Source: Paenibacillus mucilaginosus 3016
GTDB lineage: Bacteria > Bacillota > Bacilli > Paenibacillales > NBRC-103111
Length of the DNA stretch: 64,000 bases
NCBI RefSeq assembly: GCF_000250655.1
Contig: NC_016935.1
Coordinates: forward strand, 2,498,001 to 2,562,000
Reading direction: 5' to 3'
Part shown: positions 1 through 8,754 of the stretch, one piece after another
Layout: the number at the start of each line of letters is the position of its first letter
Numbering within the stretch: the first letter of the stretch is position 1
Made by a program: the position numbers and the translations under genes
The notes under the pieces: generated by a model
Told to the model about the DNA's origin: nothing
Seen by the model: only the letters and a program-made list of their open reading frames with translations
Database searches by the model: none

Positions 1-1
1 G

Positions 2-145
2 AAATACGTTTCTATGGTCCGGGAGGTGGCGTGGGGCTTATTTTACAGTGGACTTACGAAGGACTCCAGGCATCATGACTTTGATTACTACCAATTTGCC
101 GAATCCTGCATTCAGCGAATAGAACAAGGGATTTATCAGCTATAG
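2..145 (+). CDS. C-terminal 47 codons of an unidentified protein, cut by the window edge
   Basis: The first 144 bases are open in one frame and end at a TAG. The residues read KYVSMVREVAWGLF and finish CIQRIEQGIYQL, amphipathic and helical in character. The tail would suit the C-terminal helix of a TetR-like regulator or another all-helical protein, but 47 residues are not enough to name it. The next gene starts about 6 bases after the stop, so the two may be cotranscribed. Confidence 0.5.
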   Translation, partial: KYVSMVREVAWGLFYSGLTKDSRHHDFDYYQFAESCIQRIEQGIYQL

Positions 146-151
146 CGGGTG

Positions 152-349
152 ATGAATGTGATCGATGGGGCAGACAGCACGACTGGATTGGAGCAGGCGA
201 GCACGGATGTGCTCGCCGCCGCCTATCAAGAGGCCGTTGCGCTCGGACTGGGCAGGGAGTTCATCCGTCTGCTGGAAAAGGAGCTGTTACGAAGAGACGT
301 CAGAGCGACGAGGTTCCTGGGAATCATACCTAAACAGGAGAGGAGGTGA
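152..349 (+). CDS. sda: Sda-like sporulation histidine kinase inhibitor
   Basis: A 65-residue protein whose residues about 17-50 (TDVLAAAYQEAVALGLGREF, then IRLLEKELLRR) match the helical hairpin of Bacillus Sda ([20 protein letters not shown], then DFIELIENEIKRR, from memory). Sda binds the dimerisation domain of sporulation kinases such as KinA and blocks phosphorelay activation when replication is disturbed. This protein is longer than the usual 45-52 residues at both ends. No strong ribosome site precedes ATG 152; GTG 149 or an internal start is possible. It lies directly behind the preceding partial gene. The family call is fairly secure; the function is inferred from homology. Confidence 0.72.
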   Translation: MNVIDGADSTTGLEQASTDVLAAAYQEAVALGLGREFIRLLEKELLRRDVRATRFLGIIPKQERR

Positions 350-454
350 TGGATAGCCACGATTAGGAGTTATGGTAATCATCAAGGAGGGAACGAACGT
401 ACGGAGATTCATGCAGACGGTTACATCAGCTGACAATCCAAAAGGAGGAAACAC

Positions 455-3400
455 ATGTTTCATCGTACAAAATGGCTGAGCATCATGCTCTCTGTGTCCT
501 TGGGTCTCATCTCCTGCCCCGTTATTCAACCTGCCCAGGCGGCTGCAGCGACCATTGCCGAATGGAAGTTTGATGAAGGCAGCGGGAAAACAACGAAGGA
601 ATCGGTGGGAAATACGAGCGATCCCATCCATTATGTGTTTAATAACGCAGTCTATAAACCATCCGGCGCCCCGGAATGGAAAGCGGACGGCATCTCCGGC
701 AGTGCCTTATTATTTGACGGCTACTCCACTTGGGTAACGCACAACCCGATTGCCACGCCTTCGACGGCGATGACCATCGAGACCTGGGTCGCACCCCGGG
801 CCTACGAATGGGGGGATAACGGCATGCTGTCGGCCATCGTCAATCAGCATGATAAATCCGCCAAACAAGGATTTGTGCTGGGGGTCTTTCGTGGAGGCAC
901 CTGGTCGCTGCAAATCGGATCAGGCGGAAATTGGTATGAACTGTGGGCATACGAGCCGCTTCCCAAATACGAGTGGTCCCATCTTGCAGCCACGGTGGAC
1001 GGAACGCAAGGGACGATGAAGCTGTACCTGAATGGGCAGCAGGTCGCATCCCGCAGTATTCCTGCGAATTCCACGATCACTCCCTCAGGGAATCCTCTGC
1101 TGATCGGCAAGAACAACCAGAGCACGCCGCTCGCTGTGTTCCCCCTGAATATGTTTAACGGTCTCATTGATGAAGTGAAGATCCGAAGCGGAGCCGCCAG
1201 CGCGGCGGAGGTGCAAAGTAGTTACCAGAGCTATTTGACCCAGCTGGGCGGGAACCTTCCAACGCCTGACACAGGTTTTAACCGAAGTACGTACAATGGG
1301 GACAAGTACCGTCCCACTTATCATGCTATCGCACCGGGCCACTGGATGAACGAACCCCATGCGCCGCTCTATTATAATGGGCAGTACCATCTCTTCTACC
1401 AAAACAATCAGCACGGCCCGTATTGGCACAATATGCATTGGGGACATTGGGTAAGCGAAGACATGGTGCACTGGCGGGATCTTCCGCCGGCGCTGTCGCC
1501 GGAGCTGTTCCAGGTGGACCCGGATGGCGACTGGACGGGAAGCTCCGTTATAGACGATGCCGGGAACCCTACGCTGTTCTTCACGGCCGGTAATGACGCC
1601 AAGCCCTACATCGGCAGCAATCAGAATATCGGTGTCGCACGGAGCACGGTGAAGCAGGATGGCGACAATGATTTGAAAAAGTGGATCAAAGAATCCAAGC
1701 TTGCGGTTACCCAGCAGCCAGGTCAAGGAAAGACCGGTGAGTTCCGCGACCCTTATGTCTTCAAGGATGGATCGACCTGGTTCATGCTGGTGGGGACGGG
1801 GATCGAGGGTCAAGGCGGAACCGCCGCCGTTTATTCCACGTCAGATCCCAAATTAATGAATTGGACCTACCGGGGTCCATTGCATCAATCGAATACGGCT
1901 GCTTATCCTCACCTGGGAACGGTGTGGGAGCTTCCGGTGCTGCTGCCGCTGGGCAATGGCAAGCACCTGCTCGCCATTAGTCCGGTCGGGTCGGGAGCGG
2001 ATGTGGAAGTATACTACTGGATCGGGACGTGGAACAGCGGCACCGCCAAATTCACACCGGATCAGCCGGCCCCGCAATTGATGGATTTCGGGGATTTCAA
2101 GTTCACGGGTCCGAGCGCTTTTGTTGACCCGGTATCGGGACGGAATATCCTGTTTACAATTGCACAGGGAGAGAGGTCCTCTCAGGAAGAATCGGATGCA
2201 GGATGGGCGCATAATGCCGGCCTGCCGGTGGAATTAAGTCTCCGGCCGGACGGTCGACTGGGGATCAACCCGATTGCTGAGCTGAAGTCTCTGCGCGGAC
2301 AGCAGCTGGTCAATATCACGACGGATACCAGTTTTGCCGCGGCGAACACCGCTCTGGCCGCAGTATCCGGCGATACGCTGGAGATTGAGGTGGAGCTCGC
2401 CAGAGGGGCTGCAGATCAAGTGGGTATGAAAGTACGCCGATCTCCAAACGGAGAGGAAGAAACCTTGCTGTATTACAAGAACAGCACGGATGAATACGGC
2501 GTGAACCGGACCAAAACGGTGGCGGGCACGAACAAGGGCATCCAAAAGGGCACCGTGGATCTTGGAAATGAAAATGTAAAGCTGCATGTGTATCTGGATA
2601 AATCCATGGTGGAGTCTTACTTGAACGGGCTAAAATCCATCACGACGCGCACGTATTCCACGCGGGAGGACGCTAAAGGCTTGCAACTGTGGGCGGATAC
2701 GAATACGGACTCCATTGTCGTAAAGTCGTTAAAGGTATGGAGCATGAACCCGGCTTACGTGCAGACGCCGGCAAGCGGCGTAACGCTGTCTCCCGCAAGC
2801 CTTCAAGTAACCGAGGGCGGAAAGAAATCGTTACATGCGACGGTGGCTCCTTCGAATGCGACGAATAAAAACGTGACCTGGACTTCGAGCAATCCGGGCG
2901 TCGCGACGGTTGTCAATGGTGTGGTCACCGGCAAGTCGGCAGGCACCGCAACGATAACGGCTGCAACCCGTGATGGTGCCAGGACGGCATCAAGCGCGGT
3001 TACCGTTGCCGCGCCGGCTTCGTCCGCGAATTTGACGAACGGCGGGTTTGAATCCGGCAATCTAAGCGGCTGGATTGTTGAAAGTGGGACTGCTTTCTCG
3101 GATGCGGCTGTTTCGAATCAGTCCGTGTTCTGGGACACACAGCCATTCAACCACAAAGGCACATATCATCTCTGGGGTTTTAAACAGGGAGAAGAAGCAA
3201 CAGGTGTTCTCAAGTCGTCTAACTTCACATTAGGGGGCAATGGTCAGATCAGCTTCCTGGTTGGCGGAGGTTCCGATATCGACAAGCTTTACGTATCCTT
3301 CCACCGGGCTTCGGACGGAAAAGAATTATTCCGGTCGACGGGACCCGGCACCTACTGGAACTGGCAGAGCAGTAAAGGCGAAACGGAAAGCTACACCCGA

Positions 3401-4273
3401 AGATATTGGGACGCCACGGCTTATATCGGGACTTCCATGTATATTAAGGTCGTCGATGAGCGTACGGATGGGTGGGGTCATATCAACGTGGACGACTTCC
3501 TTGTTCCCGTTCAAGGAGGCGCGACGGATACGCAAGCCCCAACTGCACCGGCGAATCTGCAAGCACCGGCCAAGACGGCGAATTCGGTCACGCTCGGCTG
3601 GGGGGCATCAACCGATAATGTCGGGGTTACCGGCTATACTATTTTCCGGAATGGGACTCAAGTGGGCACCAGCACAACAACGGGGTATACGGACACTGGA
3701 TTAAGTCCCAATACGGCCTACGCCTACACGGTAAAAGCATTCGATGCTGCCGGAAATGGGTCCGCCGCCAGCAGCAGCTTGACGGTTACGACCCAGGCTT
3801 CCACGATCGGTGGAATAACCAATCATGATTTCGAGAGCGGGAATTTGACCGGCTGGACGGTCGAGAGCGGTAACGCATTCAGTGCCGCTGACGTTACGGC
3901 CGATGTGAACTGGGGATGGGGAGGACCCTTCAATCAGAGCGGAACGCATCACCTCTGGGGATTTAAAGACGGGGGCGACGGACAGGTCGGCGTTCTCCAA
4001 TCCGAGACGTTCACGCTTGGCGGCAGCGGTGTGATCGATTTCTTGATCGGCGGCGGGAATGATATCAACAATCTGTACGTTGCCCTGGTCCGCGCTTCCG
4101 ACGGAGTAGAATTGATGAAGGCGACGGGCAGCAATAACGAAGCGTACAGCCGAATCACGTGGAATGCCGCTTCTTATGTGGGAACGCCATGCTACATGAA
4201 GATTGTCGATAACGCAACGGGAGGCTTCGGCCATATCAATGTAGATGATGTGAATGTCCCTGCTTTGAAATAG
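455..4273 (+). CDS. Secreted multidomain GH32 fructan hydrolase (levanase/inulinase-like)
   Basis: A 1272-residue exported enzyme predicted to cleave beta-fructosyl bonds in levan or inulin outside the cell. Order: signal peptide (1-31, ending AQA), LamG/concanavalin-like domain (about 33-262), GH32 five-bladed propeller and beta-sandwich (about 283-765), Big_2 Ig-like domain (about 772-850), a carbohydrate-binding-like domain (about 855-1020), FN3 (about 1027-1112) and a second copy of the binding-like domain (about 1117-1272). The two copies share SGNLTGWTVESGNAFS-like and GHINVDD blocks. Catalytic motifs: WMNEP 297-301, FRDP with Asp432, and WELP with Glu492. The usual nucleophile motif is WMNDP, so residue 300 is Glu instead of Asp. 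Start: ATG behind AAAGGAGG. A strong terminator follows. Confidence 0.9.
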   Translation: MFHRTKWLSIMLSVSLGLISCPVIQPAQAAAATIAEWKFDEGSGKTTKESVGNTSDPIHYVFNNAVYKPSGAPEWKADGISGSALLFDGYSTWVTHNPIATPSTAMTIETWVAPRAYEWGDNGMLSAIVNQHDKSAKQGFVLGVFRGGTWSLQIGSGGNWYELWAYEPLPKYEWSHLAATVDGTQGTMKLYLNGQQVASRSIPANSTITPSGNPLLIGKNNQSTPLAVFPLNMFNGLIDEVKIRSGAASAAEVQSSYQSYLTQLGGNLPTPDTGFNRSTYNGDKYRPTYHAIAPGHWMNEPHAPLYYNGQYHLFYQNNQHGPYWHNMHWGHWVSEDMVHWRDLPPALSPELFQVDPDGDWTGSSVIDDAGNPTLFFTAGNDAKPYIGSNQNIGVARSTVKQDGDNDLKKWIKESKLAVTQQPGQGKTGEFRDPYVFKDGSTWFMLVGTGIEGQGGTAAVYSTSDPKLMNWTYRGPLHQSNTAAYPHLGTVWELPVLLPLGNGKHLLAISPVGSGADVEVYYWIGTWNSGTAKFTPDQPAPQLMDFGDFKFTGPSAFVDPVSGRNILFTIAQGERSSQEESDAGWAHNAGLPVELSLRPDGRLGINPIAELKSLRGQQLVNITTDTSFAAANTALAAVSGDTLEIEVELARGAADQVGMKVRRSPNGEEETLLYYKNSTDEYGVNRTKTVAGTNKGIQKGTVDLGNENVKLHVYLDKSMVESYLNGLKSITTRTYSTREDAKGLQLWADTNTDSIVVKSLKVWSMNPAYVQTPASGVTLSPASLQVTEGGKKSLHATVAPSNATNKNVTWTSSNPGVATVVNGVVTGKSAGTATITAATRDGARTASSAVTVAAPASSANLTNGGFESGNLSGWIVESGTAFSDAAVSNQSVFWDTQPFNHKGTYHLWGFKQGEEATGVLKSSNFTLGGNGQISFLVGGGSDIDKLYVSFHRASDGKELFRSTGPGTYWNWQSSKGETESYTRRYWDATAYIGTSMYIKVVDERTDGWGHINVDDFLVPVQGGATDTQAPTAPANLQAPAKTANSVTLGWGASTDNVGVTGYTIFRNGTQVGTSTTTGYTDTGLSPNTAYAYTVKAFDAAGNGSAASSSLTVTTQASTIGGITNHDFESGNLTGWTVESGNAFSAADVTADVNWGWGGPFNQSGTHHLWGFKDGGDGQVGVLQSETFTLGGSGVIDFLIGGGNDINNLYVALVRASDGVELMKATGSNNEAYSRITWNAASYVGTPCYMKIVDNATGGFGHINVDDVNVPALK

Positions 4274-4278
4274 TGTGA

Positions 4279-4322
4279 GATAAACGGAGCCTCGCGGGTT
4301 TGCGGGCTCCGTTTATCTGTTT
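4279..4322 (+). terminator. Rho-independent terminator of the GH32 gene
   Basis: Perfect 13-base arms GATAAACGGAGCC and GGCTCCGTTTATC, followed by TGTTT, six bases after the GH32 stop codon. Confidence 0.88.
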
Positions 4323-4699
4323 AGGAGATCGGCGCATGGGCGAGAGCGTGTGTGTCACAAGTTCGTCGGACTTGGGCTCATGAAGGGCTATCCGAACGGC
4401 AAATTTGCTGCCAAAGCAACCACAACGCGCAGTAGCGGCCGCAGCTCTGAGTGTGCCGGTTGCGGCGATTGAATTTATCCACAAACTTCTGGCTTGATGT
4501 TACATCATCGCAGATATCGTAACAAAAAGCACCATTTCGTAATATAAGGCATTGTGTTATTATTTTACACTAATGTATATTGAATACAAATAATGGATGA
4601 GATTTACAATCTGTAAAGCGCGATGCCGCTCCATTTTTAATCGGATTGTCTAGTGAATCAGGAACACACACTTACAGTCAACATAGGAAGGGGGATTGT
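4323..4699. other. Intergenic stretch without a convincing gene
   Basis: No open frame here has a ribosome site or recognisable content. Positions 4500-4620 are AT-rich. TTGTGT near 4552, followed 18 bases on by TATATT, is a possible forward promoter; it would give the downstream MFS gene a leader of about 490 bases running antisense to the 23S-like segment. That promoter is only a consensus-level guess. Confidence 0.4.
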
Positions 4700-5040
4700 G
4701 TCCGAAGAACTTTTAGACTATCGGCGGATCAGATTCTCACTGAACTTTTCGTTACCCCTACCGGCATTCTGACTTGTATGTATCCAGCTGCCCTCACGAT
4801 CAGCCTTCAACCCGCATACAACGCTCCCCTACCATAAATGGACTCCTAGCTTCGGTGGTGTGTTTAGCCCCGTTACATAATTTGGCCCAAGCCACTCGAC
4901 CAGTGAGCGATCACGCACCTTTCGTTGGCGGCTGCTTCAGCGCCCATACCCTTCTGTCTGTTCAGCTCCACATCCTTTCCCACTTAACACACTCGGAGAT
5001 CTTAGTTGATGATCTGCGCTGTTTCCCTCTAGACAAACTA
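4700..5040 (-). rRNA. Diverged 23S rRNA fragment (domain II part, about E. coli 1000-1310)
   Basis: Read on the minus strand, this segment carries landmarks of 23S rRNA in the right order and spacing: GGGAAACAGC, GTTAAGTGGGAAAGGATGTG, GAAGCAGCC, GCTCACTGGTCGAGTG, GTAACGGGGCTAAAC, CACCGAAGCT, GTAGGGGAGCGTT, AGAATGCCGGTA, AACGAAAAG and GTGAGAATC. This covers the L11-binding/GTPase-associated centre and the helices after it. Between landmarks it is strongly diverged. Two stems keep pairing with different bases: arms at 4815-4821 and 4774-4780 (CATACAA/TTGTATG), and the stem around the GTGAGAATC loop (4729-4732 with 4740-4743). No 16S, 5S, tRNA or rest of 23S lies nearby. It is not the resident 23S gene; it could be an acquired fragment, an old remnant or an rRNA-derived RNA. 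Confidence 0.8.
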
Positions 5041-5070
5041 AAGTTGATGTCCAAGGAAAGGTTGAGCCTA

Positions 5071-6300
5071 ATGAAGCGACTGTTCGGAATGAGCTGTTAT
5101 TTTTATTTGTTAATTGGAATTACAAGCGTACTACTGGGTTCACTGCTGCCGAAGCTGCTGCCGCACTATGGGCGGGATTACAGCGACGGAGGAATGCTCC
5201 TCTTTCTCCAGTTCATTGGTTTTTTGTGCGGAGTCATGACCTCGCCCTGGTGGTCCCAGCGGTTTGGGCGTAAACATCTCCTGCTGATAGCCTTGATCAA
5301 CGTCGTCATTCCCTATGCCGTCATCGGCTTTCTGCCGAGCTGGTATGCTGTGATAGCAATGACTTTCTGCACAGGCTTCGGCTCGGGGATTATCGAATCG
5401 GCGGTTGGTGCATTTACCATCGAGTTTGCCGAAGGTCAAAAGTCGATTGCGATGACGAAGCTTGATGTTTATTTTGGCGTGGGCGCTCTGCTCATGCCAG
5501 CGGTAATCAGCGGATTTGTAGCGATCGACTTATGGTCCTACTCTTTCTTCGCAGCAGCAGCGGCTGCAGCCGGACTGCTGCTCCTGTGGGTGACGATGCC
5601 GGCCCAAAGCTCCGAGCTGCTTCAGCTGCGCACGGTCCCGGCTTCGGGTACCGATAGCCGCGACAGCGCTGGGACACCGGCGGCAGCTGGTGGATATATA
5701 GGGAGGCAACGGGTTATTCTGCTGATTTATGTGGTGTTCTTCTTTGTGTACATGGGGCTGGAGCTGGGGATTATGAATTTTCTGCCTTCCATTCTCATTG
5801 AGAGCACTGGAGTCAACCCCTCTACTGCGGCACTGGGCGTCACTGCGTTCTGGACTGCGATGGTGGCAGGGCGACTGTTCGCAGGGCATTTGGCCGAGCG
5901 GGTCAGGTATATCCCTTTTCTGCTGGCCAGCAGTATGGGCACACTGCTGCTGCTGATTGGACTGGCGGTGGTTCAGAGCCAGATCAGTATTTTTCTGCTC
6001 ATTCTGGGTGTGGGTCTGCTCATGTCGGGATTATTCTCGATCGCGCTGGTACTGGCTAATGCTCTGCTTCCGGGCCAAATCGAACGGACAACCAGTATTC
6101 TGATTGCAGCGGGAGGCATCGGAGGCTCGGTACTGCAGTTCTTCATCGGATGGAGCATGGAGCAGTGGAATGTCGGGTGGACCCTGTGGATGCTTGCGGG
6201 ATTTGCCCTGATTCTCTTTATTATCGTCTTCCTCTCGGAACCGCTGGGAGGGAACCGTGCGGGCAGGAACACAGCAGGGCTGAAGGCATCGAACCAATAA
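5071..6300 (+). CDS. MFS transporter
   Basis: About 409 residues with some 12 hydrophobic segments and an MFS loop (WWSQRFGRKHLLL) between helices 2 and 3. It is probably a proton-coupled exporter or importer of a small molecule; the substrate is unknown. The chosen ATG has AAGGAAAGG eight bases upstream. The frame stays open further upstream, but that part lies in the 23S-like segment and reads as antisense rRNA, so it should not be counted as protein. It is the first gene of a run with the aminotransferase, dehydrogenase, HAD protein and kinase, which suggests it moves the product or substrate of that pathway. Confidence 0.82.
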   Translation: MKRLFGMSCYFYLLIGITSVLLGSLLPKLLPHYGRDYSDGGMLLFLQFIGFLCGVMTSPWWSQRFGRKHLLLIALINVVIPYAVIGFLPSWYAVIAMTFCTGFGSGIIESAVGAFTIEFAEGQKSIAMTKLDVYFGVGALLMPAVISGFVAIDLWSYSFFAAAAAAAGLLLLWVTMPAQSSELLQLRTVPASGTDSRDSAGTPAAAGGYIGRQRVILLIYVVFFFVYMGLELGIMNFLPSILIESTGVNPSTAALGVTAFWTAMVAGRLFAGHLAERVRYIPFLLASSMGTLLLLIGLAVVQSQISIFLLILGVGLLMSGLFSIALVLANALLPGQIERTTSILIAAGGIGGSVLQFFIGWSMEQWNVGWTLWMLAGFALILFIIVFLSEPLGGNRAGRNTAGLKASNQ

Positions 6301-6322
6301 CCCTCATTACGGAAGGGAGGTG

Positions 6323-6394
6323 ATGCAGCAAGGGTGTGATTCATGCGAACAGGCGGTATGCAGCAATTCCAATTCAAATGGAGGATCGAAATAA
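6323..6394 (+). CDS. Possible 23-residue Cys-containing peptide coupled to the aminotransferase
   Basis: A 23-codon frame opening MQQGCDSCEQAVC and continuing with an Asn/Ser run. GGGAGGTGAT, nearly the full anti-Shine-Dalgarno complement, overlaps its start; the spacing to ATG is only about 2 bases, which is short. Its TAA shares one base with the ATG of the aminotransferase (TAATG), the usual arrangement for translational coupling. It could be a leader or coupling peptide, a small functional peptide, or chance. No homologue is known to me. Confidence 0.35.
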   Translation: MQQGCDSCEQAVCSNSNSNGGSK

Positions 6395-7632
6395 TGCAAA
6401 CTCTGGTCAAAAGCGTGTTCAAGTACGGCAAGGGCATCAAGCTGATCAACGAGGCCGGCGAAGAATATATCGATGGGGTATCCGGCACCTTCAACCTCTC
6501 TCTGGGATATGACCATCCTCATGTTGTAGGTAAGCTGCAGGAGCAGATCGGGAACTTGTCACACATGTCTTCCACCTTTACAGAGCCTTATGTTACCGAA
6601 GTGCTGGACCAGCTGCTGGAATATGCACCCCAGGGGATCGACAGCGGGTGGATGCGGGACATCACGGGATCGACAGCCAATGAGTGCGCCGTGAAGATTG
6701 CCCAAAAATATACAGGGGCCGACGATGTGGTGAGCGTATTCATGTCACATCACGGGCAGACGCAGTTTACAACCGGATTATCCGGGAATGCGTTTCGCCG
6801 GAAGGCCTTCCCGAACGCCTCCGCTGCGAATCATCTGCATGTGCCTCCTCCATACTGCTATCGCTGTCATTATAAATTGACGTATCCCGGCTGCGGCTTC
6901 CAGTGTGTGGAAGCGATTGCTGATCATATCGAGTACGGGAGCTCCGGCACAGCGGCCTGCATGATCATCGAACCGATCCTGGGCAACGGGGGGAATATTA
7001 TTCCGCCGGAAGGTTATTTCAGACAGCTGCGCAAGCTGTGCGACGAACACGGCATGCTCCTGATATCCGACGAGGTGCAGACGGGCATCGGCCGGACGGG
7101 CTATATGTTCGCCAGTGAGCTGTTCGGCATGCAGCCGGATATCATTACACTGGCCAAGGGACTCGGGGGGATCGGCATCCCCATTGCGGCCGTGCTGATG
7201 CAGTCCCGTCTGAATGTTCTTGAGAAGCATGAGCACTCCTTCACATCGGGAAGCAATCTCGTATCGCTGGCGGCTGCCAAAGCCACGATGGATGTCGTTT
7301 CGCAGCCGGGATTCCTGGATGAGGTCAAGCTGAAGGGCGAGATTCTGGGCAGTCTGCTGAACGAGCTGCCGATGAAGTACCGGTGCATCGGTGACGTTCG
7401 GGGCATCGGATTGATGTGGGGCCTTGAGATCGTGGATGAGGAGGGAGCACCGGATGTGCGCAGGGCTAATGCCATCATCGATGCGGCCTTCTCCGATCAG
7501 CAGCTGATTCTAAGAGGATCGAGATACGGCTTCGGTAACGTAGTCAAGGTCCGTCCGGCCCTGATTGCAACGGATGACGAGCTCGTAGAAATCGTGGAAC
7601 GGCTGAGCTCCGTTCTTGCCAAAGTGGGGTAG
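6394..7632 (+). CDS. Class III PLP-dependent aminotransferase
   Basis: A 412-residue fold-type I enzyme expected to move an amino group between an amine or omega-amino acid and a keto acid. Visible motifs: substrate/PLP region DITGSTANECAVKIA, SDEVQTGIGRTGYMFA with the PLP-ring Asp, and ITLAKGLGG with the Schiff-base lysine at residue 255. A Cys-bearing insertion (PPYCYRCHYKLTYPGCGFQC, about residues 149-168) marks a subgroup of the family. Start: ATG 6394 with GGAGG nine bases upstream, chosen over an in-frame ATG at 6343 that lacks a good site. Next to an alcohol dehydrogenase, it could aminate the ketone or aldehyde that enzyme makes, or act in reverse. Substrate unknown. Confidence 0.85.
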   Translation: MQTLVKSVFKYGKGIKLINEAGEEYIDGVSGTFNLSLGYDHPHVVGKLQEQIGNLSHMSSTFTEPYVTEVLDQLLEYAPQGIDSGWMRDITGSTANECAVKIAQKYTGADDVVSVFMSHHGQTQFTTGLSGNAFRRKAFPNASAANHLHVPPPYCYRCHYKLTYPGCGFQCVEAIADHIEYGSSGTAACMIIEPILGNGGNIIPPEGYFRQLRKLCDEHGMLLISDEVQTGIGRTGYMFASELFGMQPDIITLAKGLGGIGIPIAAVLMQSRLNVLEKHEHSFTSGSNLVSLAAAKATMDVVSQPGFLDEVKLKGEILGSLLNELPMKYRCIGDVRGIGLMWGLEIVDEEGAPDVRRANAIIDAAFSDQQLILRGSRYGFGNVVKVRPALIATDDELVEIVERLSSVLAKVG

Positions 7633-7708
7633 TCCGTTCATTCATGCGCCACAGATTACAGATCCAATAATTAAAATAGTTAAAAATCGTTATCCGGGAG
7701 GAATACCA

Positions 7709-8752
7709 ATGCTGTCACTGATTTATAAATCGGAGTGGGATATTGCACTGGAGGAGCGGCCGATTCCGCAGATTCAATCCCAGCATCAAGTGCTGGTTCG
7801 AATCCGCGCTACGGGAATATGCGGAACGGATCTAGGCATCATCAGCGGCAAATATCATGCTAAGCCGTCGATCATCTTAGGGCATGAGTCCGCAGGTGAC
7901 GTCGTGGAGGTCGGCAGCGGAGTGACGACCTTGAAGCCCGGCGACAGGGTTGTGATCGATCCCACCTACTACTGCGGGCAGTGTGCGAAGTGCCGGACGG
8001 GAAGGCAAAACCACTGTATGCACAAGGGCGTGACCGAGACGGGCGTGAGCAGTGATGGAACCTTCACGGACTACTATGTGACCGAGGATCGCTTCCTGTA
8101 TAAGCTGGCAGATCACACAACCTACGAGGAAGCGACCATGACCGAACCGCTGAGCTGCATTTTAACGGGGATCAATCAAATTCAGCTGCTGCCGAATTTC
8201 CGCACCTTGGTATTGGGGGCCGGCCCCATAGGCATGCTGTACAGCTATGCACTGGCATCCAAGGGCGTCACCGGAACGATTGTGGAAATTTCCGCAGAGC
8301 GCAGGGATATTGCCAGATCCGTTGCCCCACAGGGATGGGATGTGCAGCATTCGCTCGGGGACGCGGTTCGGCTTCATTCTCCGGAGGACGGGCAGGTAGA
8401 CTTGATTGTAGATACGACCGGGCTGCTCGCTACACCGTCCATTGCCCATCTGGCCCATGGAGGGTATCTCATGCTGGTCGGACTTCGTGATGGGGAATCG
8501 ACCTTCAATCCCAAGGAGATTGTGGACCGCAGTCTGAAGATCATTGGCTCCATAGATTCGCTGGGCACCTTCGCGACAGCCCATTATCTGATTGAACAGG
8601 GTATCGTCCCCGCGAAGAAACTTATTACGCATGCCTTCCCCGTCACGGATTATAGCGAGGCTTTTGCCGTGCTCGGCTGCGATCTCAAGGGCCGTCTGTT
8701 AAAAGCCGACTCTACAGCGGTCAAGGTCGTACTGCATTCCGGAGGTGCGTGA
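7709..8752 (+). CDS. Zinc-dependent alcohol/polyol dehydrogenase (MDR family)
   Basis: A 347-residue medium-chain dehydrogenase of the threonine/sorbitol dehydrogenase type, oxidising a secondary alcohol with NAD(P). Catalytic zinc ligands are Cys38 (GICGTD) and His59-Glu60 (GHE). Structural zinc is held by Cys89, 92, 95 and 103 (CGQCAKCRTGRQNHC). The nucleotide fold follows at LGAGPIGML. Start: ATG with GGGAGG eight bases upstream. It lies 76 bases after the aminotransferase and ends just before the HAD gene, so the set is one transcription unit. Substrate not deducible. Confidence 0.85.
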   Translation: MLSLIYKSEWDIALEERPIPQIQSQHQVLVRIRATGICGTDLGIISGKYHAKPSIILGHESAGDVVEVGSGVTTLKPGDRVVIDPTYYCGQCAKCRTGRQNHCMHKGVTETGVSSDGTFTDYYVTEDRFLYKLADHTTYEEATMTEPLSCILTGINQIQLLPNFRTLVLGAGPIGMLYSYALASKGVTGTIVEISAERRDIARSVAPQGWDVQHSLGDAVRLHSPEDGQVDLIVDTTGLLATPSIAHLAHGGYLMLVGLRDGESTFNPKEIVDRSLKIIGSIDSLGTFATAHYLIEQGIVPAKKLITHAFPVTDYSEAFAVLGCDLKGRLLKADSTAVKVVLHSGGA

Positions 8753-8754
8753 TC

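Noticed and set aside
1085..1813. 242-codon minus-strand ORF
   Set aside because: It is opposite the GH32 catalytic domain, rich in Arg/His/Leu as expected of an antisense frame, with no ribosome site.
4646..4837. 63-codon ORF on the plus strand
   Set aside because: It lies inside the 23S-like segment, whose minus-strand reading explains the sequence better.
4774..5070. N-terminal extension of the MFS ORF by about 99 codons
   Set aside because: The extension reads the antisense of the 23S-like segment and has no ribosome site; ATG 5071 has one at correct spacing.
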